A stretch of 64,000 nt of DNA from Tyto alba (lineage: Eukaryota > Chordata > Aves > Strigiformes > Tytonidae), in the NCBI RefSeq assembly GCF_018691265.1, contig NW_024881313.1:10988501-11052500 (forward strand), given 5' to 3'. The notes under the pieces are model-generated. The model saw nothing but the letters and a program-made list of their open reading frames with translations. It was not told the origin of the DNA and did not search any database. Below, piece after piece: positions 1 through 11,540 of the stretch. Position 1 is the stretch's first letter, and each line of letters begins with the position of its first letter. A program made the position numbers and the translations under genes.

Positions 1-1518
1 ACACCAAATGAGACGCAAATGTCTGAGGTTAAGGGATGGATTCTTTTGCATTCAGAATATCTCTTTTTTTCACATATACCTTGTGGTTCTCCTATTTGTT
101 ACAGCAATGGACAAAAAGTGAAAGACTCTCACACCTCATCCTCTTGCAGATGACAATGTTTCTGGAGAATGTGATTTCAACCAACCAGCTATGCAAGTTT
201 GATTTATGGAAATACCAGCACTGGGTCCAGATATTTTAGATTTGCCCACAGATTTTAGCGATATGTTGACCACTCCTTTTACTTTGGTTCATCAGATAAG
301 GAACTGAGACGGAATCAGACTGTCTTGGAAATCTTTTGGTCCTGCCTCTGACCAAAGCTGTAAGAACTGACAAGTCATTCCTAGGATTCTACCTTCTCAT
401 ATTTTGTTGGACTTCTTGAGCAAATAAAAATTTATTATGGTACTAGCAGTCTCTCAGAACATGGAACACAATGATGATTCTGACACAGATTTTCAGAATA
501 AAAAGCAATCTAAAACTAGGGTTGAGAAGAGTTGTAGCATTGTCCAACCATGTATTTCTTCAGATATCTTGAATTCTCATCAGGCCATTGAAACATGTTT
601 TGTGCTACTGGGGTGTGGTGGAAAAAGAGATACAACAAGGATCTGTTTCTAACTTGTTAAGAGACTTGCTTACATGCTCCCAGCGTCATAAACCTCAGAA
701 GTTTATTATTCTGTCTTCTTCTAGCTGGTGTTTTCCATGATGCCAAATCATGATGTTGCAAAGTAAACTGCATTGCTTTCCCTCAGAATAATTTTCATCA
801 ATGTCTATTTACTGGTTAATCTGTGATTCATTTTTTTTTTTGCCCTGTAATCCTCATGACAGCATCTGGCCCCAACAGTTTTAATTGCTTCACAAAGTAA
901 TGGGTGATGATTGGAAGACAGCATGGTAACTGTACAATAAGGAAACAAAATCACATCTAGCAAATGTGATTTAAGATATTCACTCAGAAACCTAAGGAGC
1001 ATCCTGTTCTCGGAGTAGAGGATATAGGTCATAGACAGAACACTGATTGGAACTTGGAGAGACAGAAAAAAATACTACTTATTATGGGATGGGTAAAGGT
1101 TAAGTGATGTAAATGTTACAGCTTGTGCTTGAAAACAAACATCAGAGATCCCTGGCATATTCTCAAACTCTTCAAGGCTTGTTGGAAATATTTGCTCTGC
1201 AGGTATATTTTCCACAATCTTAATTGCTCAAAATGCAGCCTTTTTTCCCATAGTGTTCTAAAAATGTTGTAGTTGTTGACATTACTAAGTGGGGGGGAGA
1301 ATAAAATATTGGGACATTGGAGCCTGATAGGGATGAAATTTGTTATCTACACCATGAGTATTTGGTGTCAGATCTACTTAGGGTCATCACATATTTTTTC
1401 CCAACAGTCTAATGCACATAGGAGAATGCAAATGATTTTTCTGCAGGTACTTGTAAGTCCCATCATAACTATCCTGTCACTTAGAACAATGAGAAAAGAG
1501 CAAGGAAATTTTCAGAAC

Positions 1519-1536
1519 TTTTTTTTTTTTTTTTTT
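1519..1536. repeat. poly-T tract (18 T)
   Basis: An uninterrupted run of 18 T. No retrocopied gene sequence was recognised beside it, so it is treated as a simple homopolymer and not as a poly-A tail on the other strand. Confidence 0.9.
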
Positions 1537-1690
1537 AATATAGACATCAATGTAGAATTACAAAATAAAAGTAAAGGAATAAATCTCAGCAAGAGGTTTG
1601 AGTAAGCACATGAAAATATGGATGTTTATCTGACCCTTATCTAAATCTACAAAAGACGTCTGGAACCTGAGGAAATCAGGCAAAACCAAA

Positions 1691-1752
1691 CAGTTCAGGA
1701 GATTCTAGAAACAGAACAATCCAGTTCAGGAGATTCTAGAAATAGAACTATC
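1691..1752. repeat. 31-bp tandem duplication, two copies
   Basis: Two adjacent 31-bp units, 1691-1721 and 1722-1752, each starting CAGTTCAGGAGATTCTAGAA. They differ at only two positions (C/T after the shared start, A/T near the end). The near identity implies a recent local duplication by replication slippage or unequal exchange. No further copies were noticed on either side. Confidence 0.9.
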
Positions 1753-4700
1753 TGCTACAGAGTGAAAACAGGTCATATCATTAACGAATTAAATTATTGT
1801 TGGATGCATACCACTGCAAGGTACTTCTTTCAAAAAGAGCTAAAGTAGCTAGGAGGTTAACTCCCATCTTTCCAACAGAGATAGACTTCTCAAGTCCCTT
1901 TGTCCCATTCATTTTCATTGGAAATGTAACTTAATTCTAAAAATTATACAAAAGCAGGAAATTATTAAAGAGATGTTTCCGAGCTGTACTAGGCAATCTG
2001 AGGCTGCTGAAGTGTCCTGTCAGAAAGCAGGGAAATCCCATCCTTTAGTAAGTTACAACATTCATTTAAGATACAGAAGAGTCAAGCTTCTTTTTCCACA
2101 CAGTTTGATTCAAGCTAGGAGTTAAATACCTGCTCCCAACATCTAACTCCTTTTCCTCATTGCTGCTGGGCTGTTCTTAGGCAAATCTTTATCTGGGTTT
2201 GACCAGAAATTGTATTTTTAATATGAGACAAATTTTCTGGCAATTGCTGAAACCAGCACATTTAAATGAAAATTCAAGTTGCAAAATGGAACTGATTTTT
2301 GGCAAAAATATTCACAATGCAATGTGATGGGCATAGGACCAGATGCAAGCAACATAACATGTCTGATGTTTTGCAGAAGCTACCAGTTCTTTCCTTTTTC
2401 TCCTCTCTCTGTAGTGCAGCACTTCTGCCATCTGCTCCAGTCATTAGTGCAAAGACAGCACCAACACTTTCAATTACTTTGTTCTCGCTAACCTTTTGAA
2501 ATAATCTGTAATCACCTATAAAATGTGAAAATGTGATAAGTCCTCACCCTGTCCTCTCTTACAGACATATGATTAGAGCATTGAACAGCACACAATTCAG
2601 GCACTATCAGAAGTGCACTCCTCCCTTGATCCCTCTCTCAGGCATAACTTGCATGTTTGCCATCAGATTCCCCACCCTGCGTCTGGTAGGTAAGGCTCAT
2701 TGCAACACCCATACTATCCTTCTCCTGCCCCAGCTGGTTCCCCTTGCCCCACTTCCCCCTCCTCTTCCTCGTTTATCCACAGCCCTGACTGGCAGCTCTA
2801 TGATACCACATCATACCATCAGGTTTTTCCTACCTTTTGCTTGTGCCAAGCAGACAGGAATCTGGCTGCTTTGGCATGCTCTAAAAACTTTTCCTCTTCT
2901 ATCTGTCTTTTGTACAATATGATTTCCCTACACCTTCTTCCTCAGTGTATTTATCTCAGTGTATTTTTGAGTCACAGGAGTGACCGAGCTGCATGAGAAC
3001 AGCATACAATTAATGTCCGGCCAACTCCTAAATACTAATATTCTCAAATACTGTAACTTCAGACAATAATACAAGCAATTTCCATGGTTCTTGAGTTCTG
3101 AATTGTTTGTACATATTAGGTGTTATCACAGCCAAAGTTAAAAAGATCTTGGGAATTCCTGGTAATTTTTTCAGTGCCACATACTCTGAATATATAGAAA
3201 AGCCAGACAGATTGTTTGAATTCAAGAATTTGATAAGGAGATTTTACTCAAGTAACATCATACAGAAAAGTCTGTGAAAGTGTGTGTCATAAAAGCTTTG
3301 ACATTCGCAAAGGATCTAAGGAGAGTTAGTCACTTCACAGAGACCCCTATAGAAAAAACAGCATTTTTTTTTCCTTCTACTTTGCTTTGCAAAAGGAAAC
3401 CACATTGCAATGAAAAAGCTAGCTAGACACACAGAGAAGAAACAGATTGTTTTTCAGAGACTGCCTGCTAAGAAAGAATGGATTTTCTTCAAGGACCTCA
3501 TTCTAAGACAACCTGAAAAGCCAGTACATCTTAAGTAAACTATAATTTTACTATAATTGTCTATTGAGCTAAAGAATATCCAAAGTGTTAATCATTGAAA
3601 AGAATCAGTCTATTCATTAACTAAATATTAAAGAGGAGGCTATTAGTTGTTTTTAGGAAACTTAATATTACTTTGGAATTTGTTTCCTTTATCAAATCTA
3701 TTGGCATATGAAGATGAATTTGATTTTGTTTTTAAGGTAAGCCTACTAGAATTCTTATCCAGGTATTATAATAATATTACAGTATGATAACACCATTCTC
3801 TTCTATCTTAGATCTTTCAGCTTTTTGTGATAATGAGTCCTTTACAATTTATCTGCAGTCTTCTATTTGGCTTATTGCCAATTCTTTATTTCTTCATTGT
3901 TTCTCCTTCTTTATCTCTCTTATTCTTCAAAAACAAACATACCCTTTCAGGAGTTAACCCCACTCATCTATGCTGGGGATGTGAGCCTAAAACTCCACCG
4001 ATTTCCATTTTAACTGTCAGTGATGACACTTTCAACTGCCTACCTGTTTGCTTCCTCCAGATCTATCTCTAGTCTTCCATGCAATATATACATGCAAAAA
4101 AAACCCAAACAAACAAAAACCATCTCATAAAATTCAAATATATGAAGCCTCAAGCTCCTCTAAAACTATCCTTTCCTAAGATGTTAGTAAAAATTTTAGA
4201 TGTTAGAAAATTTACCTGTTTGATAATGACTAGACAGTAAATCTAACATTCTTACCTTGAATGCTAGCATAAGCACTCTGTGTGTGATGTGTTGCTGAAA
4301 CTTTAGATCCTGCAACAGATAGGATACCTTATGATATCATGCCTGTTATTCAGCACACCTGAAGCCTTTACTTTTAAGATACGGCTGCCATTACATTTTA
4401 TATCTACAGCTCTAGCTTTCATTGGTTCTCCTTATTGATTATGAGAATAAGGTCAGCATGACAAAACTGATCATCTACCAAATTTCCTGACTTCTTTCCA
4501 AAACTACAAGTGAGACTTTAAAATCCATAGATCGTACATTAAACTGGCAGGGAAATCACAAAGTTTCAGATTATGCAAGAATTGAAGGCATATTGTGATA
4601 CAATGTTTAATGGCAGCATCACAAGAACTCTGTTTTTTCCTGTGTGCTGCTCAAACCCTTCTGTTCTCCCAGAGCCACATATGATGGCTCTCAATGAGAA

Positions 4701-5629
4701 TCCAACAGCCCTGGTAAAATAGGGATTCTATCCAGAGATCTGTTCCCATCTATTTTGGAATATAAAGTATATTACACAAATTTAGGAAAATTATGTATTC
4801 TTGTTTGAATTCCTCTTTGGATATAATTTCCCCTCAATCTTAGAACACTTTGATATTATCCTTAGGGCACATTTTTAACATGATAATTTGACTTTCCAGC
4901 ACACAGTCTGAGTGAAACCCAGGGAACTCTGTACTTTGCTAGCTGAAGTATCACATTACAGAATGGTTAGAAAATGAGAAAATCAGTCACAGTATGGTCA
5001 ACAGTAAATAAAAACTTAAGCACAGGGAAATAAAATGTTCTGATTACAATAAACTGTTCTCATTTTGCAAGGAAGATTGTTATGGGAAATACTGGTGTAA
5101 AAGTTCTTATGGTTTTTGTTGTCTCATTCAGAAAAATACAATGTAATTTGTAGAAATCCAATCAGTTAAGATGTTAGATGTATTTCTACCCTCAGCAATT
5201 TCTAACCAGGTAAACAGTACACATACTACATTGAGCTAAGCCATGATATTTCAAAGATGCAGAAATTGCTGCAGTAGTTATTCAGGGTATTATTCATTAG
5301 GGCAGTCCTGAATATTATGTAAACTGAGGTGAAATTCCCTGCCTGAGGTAACAGCAAATTCCTTACTGTTTTCAGAAAGTCAAACAAACATTTCTGAGGT
5401 ACAACATGTGCTTATATTAGAAAGAGACAAATCCATAAAGATTTCTCCTGAGCTGAGCTATCATTCTCATAATCATCTTCCCTCCGGTTATATCCAAAGT
5501 AGACTTACATTTCAACAAGATTTAGTTTGTTCTTATGTTGTGATAAGAGAGGTCAGATTTAGTCTGGAAAGTGGATGGAGTCAAAATGTATTTGGATTTC
5601 TATTTCTCTGAATGAATTTTTAACATTTT

Positions 5630-5651
5630 CCTGGACAAAATTTTGTCCAGG
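5630..5651. repeat. perfect 22-bp palindrome
   Basis: The arms are CCTGGACAAAA and its exact reverse complement TTTTGTCCAGG with no spacer. The symmetry breaks at the next base on each side (T and T). It lies in otherwise ordinary AT-rich DNA. It could form a small cruciform or be a symmetric protein-binding site, but no known operator was recognised. Confidence 0.9.
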
Positions 5652-8600
5652 TATGACTTGGGGATTTCGATCATTTGGCAGAGATTTCAGCATATCTTCA
5701 TAGTTACAAAAGGGACATCAGATGTTCAGATGCAAAAATCTGTTTCATAGCTCATGCCCTTAGCCCTGGAAATGACACCTTAAAAAAAAAAAAAAAAGCA
5801 TCTGGCTTTGCAACAGTAAACAGTATGATATTGCTGTGAATCATTCTGGATTCTAGATCAAAGATTAAAACATGCACCTGATCCAGAAGAGGGAGGAAAA
5901 AGGTTCCTTTTTAGGGGTTTAAGTATAACAACCAAAACTATCCAAAAAAAGAGAGACACCTTCTACCTAAATCATTAGTAGTTTTGAGATGATAGGGATT
6001 AGTTAATTTTGGCTACCCTTGCCAAATCCCAAGACAAGTGTCTGCTTAGCAAACTGTTAGCCACCCTCACAAAATGACAGCCATTCACTGAGCCTGAAGA
6101 GCAGAGAGGCCAGTCTACAGATCAATGTGTGTTCTGGGAATACTGAATTTACCGAGAATCCACAGTAGTTCCCGCCTTCCCTGGGTGCTATCGCGGATTC
6201 ACTGCTCAGTAGACCAGCAGAAGCTAGTTCTCCCGAGATCATAAGCTAATGGCTGAGGTTCACTCTGGCAAAATTCCCAGGCATTTAAAGGCAATATGCC
6301 CTTAAGAGATACCCTTTATCTAGAGATACATTCTCTAGAGAGAATTATGGCTTCCCTACAGCAGATTATAAAATTCTTAAATTTCAGTTTGTCTACAAAA
6401 TTCAGATAATACTCATTCACCACATCTTTTCAGAGAAATCTGCCTGGTTGAACGTAGAACCCCAATGGTATAGTGAAGGGCAAGCAAAAGTAGGCAGTGT
6501 TTAAGCACTTATTATTTAGGCAATATACAGTTTAGTTATACCTAACTGTCCAGATTGCATACATTTTACCTACTTTTTAATTTAACATACTGTACTGTAA
6601 AGACCATTATCTCTAATAGGAAGAGAACTAATTTCTTGATCTATATCAGCAATTTAGCATTCTAGACTCTTTCCAAGAAACAAATAAATCCATGTGAATC
6701 TCTCAGGATGATAAGCATGATATTGTTTCCATGAGTCAGATGCAGATTAAGCAGATTGTGTTAGTCAAATAACCTTGGATGCATGTTTTCTGAATTATGG
6801 CATGCATATTACTGAAACATTAGTTGACAGTGTGTCTCATTTTATTGGTTCTATTATCTTCATTTCATTGCATTGTGCTTCCACAGATACTCCAACAAGT
6901 CATTTGCAGGGAAGTACCTAATTTTAAGAGTTCAAGGTGACCAACAAGTAGTTTTTGAAATATATGTGGATCTTAAATATCCAAACATAACTTCCGTTAT
7001 GCATTTATGCCACATGAGAAGCAGTGTTAGGGGTTGATGAGATTTGGTTGAGAAGCCTCAATACCAGCAATAGAAGGAAGTACATTAGCCAGGCCTGATG
7101 AGACAAACCTCATGGGACACTCTCAGAAGCTGCTGCACACATTGCCCATCTGTGATATGGGATGTCCTAACAACACCCTAAGAACAACGACATTGTCCTT
7201 GAGTAGGCATTGTCACCACTTCTTTGTACACTATTATCAGGGTTGCTGTTTCCTGAGCTATGTAATGTATCTTTTCTGAGTCTGGCTTTTATAAAAAGTC
7301 AATGTATGTCCCACAGAGCAAGAAAAGCTGTCTTCATCTGAGTAACTGAAAATATAATCAGCACTGCTTAAAGTGATACTGGATTTTATACATGGAAAAC
7401 TCTTAGTGGATTATCCAGAAGACATATACACATGTTCCTGCTACTACTACTACCATCACAATTATTTTCAGTGTTCTTCCCTCAGCAGAATGAACTGTGA
7501 TAAGACTACAACAGAAATAGCAAAATGTGATTCATAAATTAGCCACAGAAGGCCATATTTTTTCTGCCATTTTTTGACTACTACTATAACACTAAATACA
7601 ACCAGTCCCTGGTCCCAACAGGAAGCATTACAGTCTTTCTGCATCCACATTGAAAAAGCCTGTCTCTCTCAGAATATGGTAGCAACTTCTAAACTGATTA
7701 TTGAGAATCATACCTGGCATGTCCTTTCCCCCCAGAATTGGACACTGCTTGGGAGAACAACAGCAATTACAGACAAAAACCACACACCAGGGATCCTGCT
7801 TCCCACTGAATCATAGGAACAAGTGTGGTACATTGCTCAAGTCCATTAAGCAAGTACTTTGTTCAGGTTAGCAGCAGATGCAGTGTTTAAATGTCAAATT
7901 AGATGCTGCAATGTTTGACATTAATTACCTACTTTGTGCACCTTTTTAGGTAGTTAACGAAGATCAGATTAATTATGTAATATTTACTGTTTCTCCCTAA
8001 ACATATAAACATGCAAAAAGGTCCATATTAGGCTACTTTACAATAAGAGGAACAGACTTTCAGAAAACCTCATCAAGAATAATACAACAGAATCTTCCTA
8101 AAGCAAACAGCTTTCATTTGGAAGAAAATACCTGTCTTGATTAATACTACTATAACATTAAATAAAGATAAGTAACAATAAGCCCTTTCATCAGTAGAAC
8201 TCAAATTGTCTTTCAAAGGAGGTAAGGACAGCTAACTGCCATATTGAGTGACATTAAGCACCTTACTTTAACTTACCCAGTAGGCCAGCGTGCAAGCCAA
8301 GAATAGAGTTCAGCTCTCCTGGGATGCAGTCCAGTGACCCAATCATTAGATAATGCTGTCTTGGTTTTGTGTTAGCAAATTATGACTTTCTTACAACCCC
8401 AATCACAACAAATTTTCCCCCAGAATGATATAATTTTAGCCACATTTCCACAAGGACTTAAAGAAGGTATATTTGCAAATCTGGCTTCAACCTAATCTGA
8501 ACGTAATTTGAAAAATAACATTTTTAACAAAATAAGAATTATAACATTTACCAAATAAACTATTTGGGAAGCTTTTAGAATAATTTAATTTTTTTAATCT

Positions 8601-11504
8601 ATTTAATGAAAAACCTTGTAATCAAACCCAGCTGTCAAGAAGACAGACTATGCCACATGAAGTAATTTTCTTTCATAAAACAATTCCCAATCTGCTGTGG
8701 ATTTGCCTGTCTGTAGATGTTAACGATAGGAAATGTCAACTTAAACATATTTTTCCGCCTTAAATCTGCCAGATGCCAGAATGTGCTTAAATAAAATGAA
8801 AACTCTGAAAAGGTAACATTAATTTTAAATTCCCAAATCCATGTTACTTTCATTGAGGCTCTGGGAAAGACAAGCAGTATACATAAATGAACTGATTGAT
8901 GTTGATAGTTACCAAAAATGGCCACATCATATCTGACTTTTAAAAACTATTTTTTTTTCATAAAAATAATTCAAGTCCTCTCTAGCTGAGGTCATACTGC
9001 ACTAATAATATTCCACATAGTGATTTGACTGGTTTGTGATCTCTTCAGCTTTACAATGACAAGTCATAACCTCTAGAATATATTGCAGTTATGGAAAAGC
9101 AATCTATTCCCTTCAAAGCATGTGAAAGCCATTTAGAAGCACACAGAATATAGTTCCATATGGCAAGGAGATCATTTGTATCAGGTGGAAAATTTTCTTA
9201 AATCACTGAAGTTAGCATGCCACATTTACACATCCTTAACAAAGCTGCCTAAAGGAGGCTCTGCAACAGCGCATGGGTCTAACTGTTCACTAATATGTCT
9301 ATGCTGTTATTATTTAAATTTATGTGTGTTTTAGAGGAATTGTAGGTATGATGCTAGTCATGTAAGTGAAAGACATCACAAACTTTCCATAAACCATCAC
9401 AGAGTGAAACTCAGTTTAGATACAAAACCATAACCTTCTTGTGGCCTCCTCAGACTCTACAGCTCCTCAGAGCATCACAATGAAGATTTGAGCTAGGACA
9501 CATTCTACTAATCACAGTATCTGCTATATTCAAGGGTATGCCTATGACACTATACAGTCTGCTTCTGTTCTGAGCTTTCAGAAACATTTGCCCATGTCTT
9601 ATCTGATCAACACCTCTTCTTCGCAGAGTCATGCTAACAGGTCACTTTTCCATTCTGGACCATTTGGTAACATCTGCAGCACAGGTAACTGAAATATCTA
9701 CTCCCTTTTCTTCCTCCCGAGCTTCCCCCTCACTTCCTAAGGCTTCCATGTGTTCTTAAAAATTCTTAGACCTTGTTCTTGAAAGTGATTTCCTTTAGAA
9801 TGGCAATCACAGCTGCTTCCTCTTAGCCATCTTTCCCCTAATGTTGCCGGTTATGACAAAAATGTTCTATTCGGTAGCAGACAGTAATTTAATTAGCTTA
9901 GTAAAGTCTGAGACCTTTACAGTGTTGCTTCATCTGATTGCAAAATTTCAGCCTTGGTCCTTTCAAGCAACAACTTTTTAAAAAAACAAGGTCGTCAAAA
10001 TATTTTCCATTTTTAGTATTCATTGTACTCACTGCTTAGCTTTCACATATTTTTGTTTGGTTTTGTTATGTTTGTACATTGTTTCTTGCTTACCAACATG
10101 AATTTATAGTCTTACACAAAATCTGAGAGGGAAAAGAAAAAATCCATAAAGAAAAAATAAATTATACTTTTTTAATCACAGCTAAAAATATTAAATTTTC
10201 CAGCTAAATTAGTTTTTCTATTGATCCACCTAAGGCTGAAATAATCAACAATTCTGATCAAAATTTGATTTCAACAAGGTATTTTACATCTATGAACGTT
10301 TGTTTGCATTCAAAGTTTAAAAAAAGAAGTCCAAATATTAAGAGTTTCAAATAGGTCAGAAATTTAATTTTCCAGCCATTTTTCCCCAATGATGCATTTA
10401 AGCTAGCTTTTAGAGCCCTGAAAAGTTTACTTGAGTTGGTAAGGAACATGAAAGTGTATGCTTCCATACCACTTAGGGAGGAGAAATAATTTTGTTTATT
10501 TAAATCTCTGTTCTTATTTATGGGATTTAGTAAAGCTCTGCCTGGACATAAGCAATTCCCCCATTCAGAGCTGAATGTATGAAAGGTTCTGGGCTTAGAA
10601 GTTAAATGTGAACTTCAATTCCTTTTCTTTGATTGGTAAAGCATACATCATTCAGTCTTTTTAGTATTTCCTGAAAACTTTTAAAATTGAAACCCTTTGA
10701 GTGAGGGAAGGAAGTGCCACTGGGCAGGGGTATAATTCTTGCAAGTGGTAGAAGTGATAAGGCTGGTTTGCAAACCTTAAGATTTAAAGTAAACAAAATA
10801 TCCTAAGGAGGGCAAAGAACCAAAAAAGCTTCCCAAACAGCTCCTATAATTTGTAGAACACTGTGTTTTCTTTACCTCCACCTTGGGCCACAATCACATG
10901 CATTTGACTATTAAGTCAACTTCATCAAGGAATGCTAATTTGAAGACACTGCATGCCACTGTCCAGGCCTGAAAGACATCCACAGAGGCAGCTCAGGAAA
11001 CATAGCTAGGATACTAATGTAAAGAGGAACCTGCCAGGCATTTTAAAAATAAATAAATAAAGTAGAATAAATAAAACATCTCTTGAAAGACAACACAAGG
11101 GTGTCAGATTTAGTGAACTACTGTACCAGTCAGACAACAATTCCAGGAAAGCACAGCTCAAACTGTATTTCCCATTATGCAAAAACAGGTGCAATTATAA
11201 ATAAACAGTACTTTTCCCCATAGTGATTAAAACATATGTTTTTCTATCACAAAGCCAAAGAAAGTAAACAGACCCATTTTTAATGCAGTACATAGGTATG
11301 ACTTTATAGTGCAAACAAACTTGCAGTTTCCTTTTAAGATTACAAATGTAAGACAAAACAGATTCAAATTTCACTATGGTTTGACAAAAATAGTCTGAAC
11401 TACAAGTGTTGAAAAAAAAAATGCATTTTTTCACAGCTTTTAATGGCAGTGATGTCCTGTGTACACAGCTGGCTGAATAATGAATTATACTTGTGAATAA
11501 TTAC
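5652..11504. other. AT-rich non-coding DNA, no gene recognised
   Basis: There is no recognisable gene, RNA or transposable element. It contains a 16-A run (5782-5797), a short (CTA)n tract near 7441-7453 and a C/T-rich patch near 9700-9740. Open frames here are below 100 codons and show no family features. Confidence 0.55.
5782..5797. repeat. poly-A tract (16 A)
   Basis: An uninterrupted A run. The sequence before it was not recognised as a retrocopy. Confidence 0.85.
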
Positions 11505-11505
11505 A

Positions 11506-11539
11506 CCCCCCCCCACCACCACCACCACCCCCCCCCCCC
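11506..11539. repeat. compound C / (ACC)n / C tract
   Basis: Nine C, then five ACC units, then about ten C. The minus strand is therefore G-rich with TGG spacers and could fold as a G-quadruplex. The minus-strand frame across it (11400-11672) reads as runs of Gly and Val only because of this repeat and is not a gene. Confidence 0.9.
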
Positions 11540-11540
11540 A

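Larger units (their letters stand above)
1..5629. other. AT-rich non-coding DNA, no gene recognised
   Basis: I see no recognisable gene or RNA. The stretch holds short homopolymers (T run at 1519-1536), a 31-bp tandem duplication listed separately, and a pyrimidine-rich patch around 2700-2780 that opens a 129-codon plus-strand frame (2533-2922) with no domain, signal peptide or family resemblance. An A/C-rich patch lies near 4098-4125. Base composition is uniformly AT-rich elsewhere, as in avian intergenic or intronic DNA. Confidence 0.6.

Noticed and set aside
2533..2922. 129-codon plus-strand open frame
   Set aside because: Openness is explained by a pyrimidine-rich patch (few TAA/TAG/TGA); a second overlapping frame is open for the same reason.
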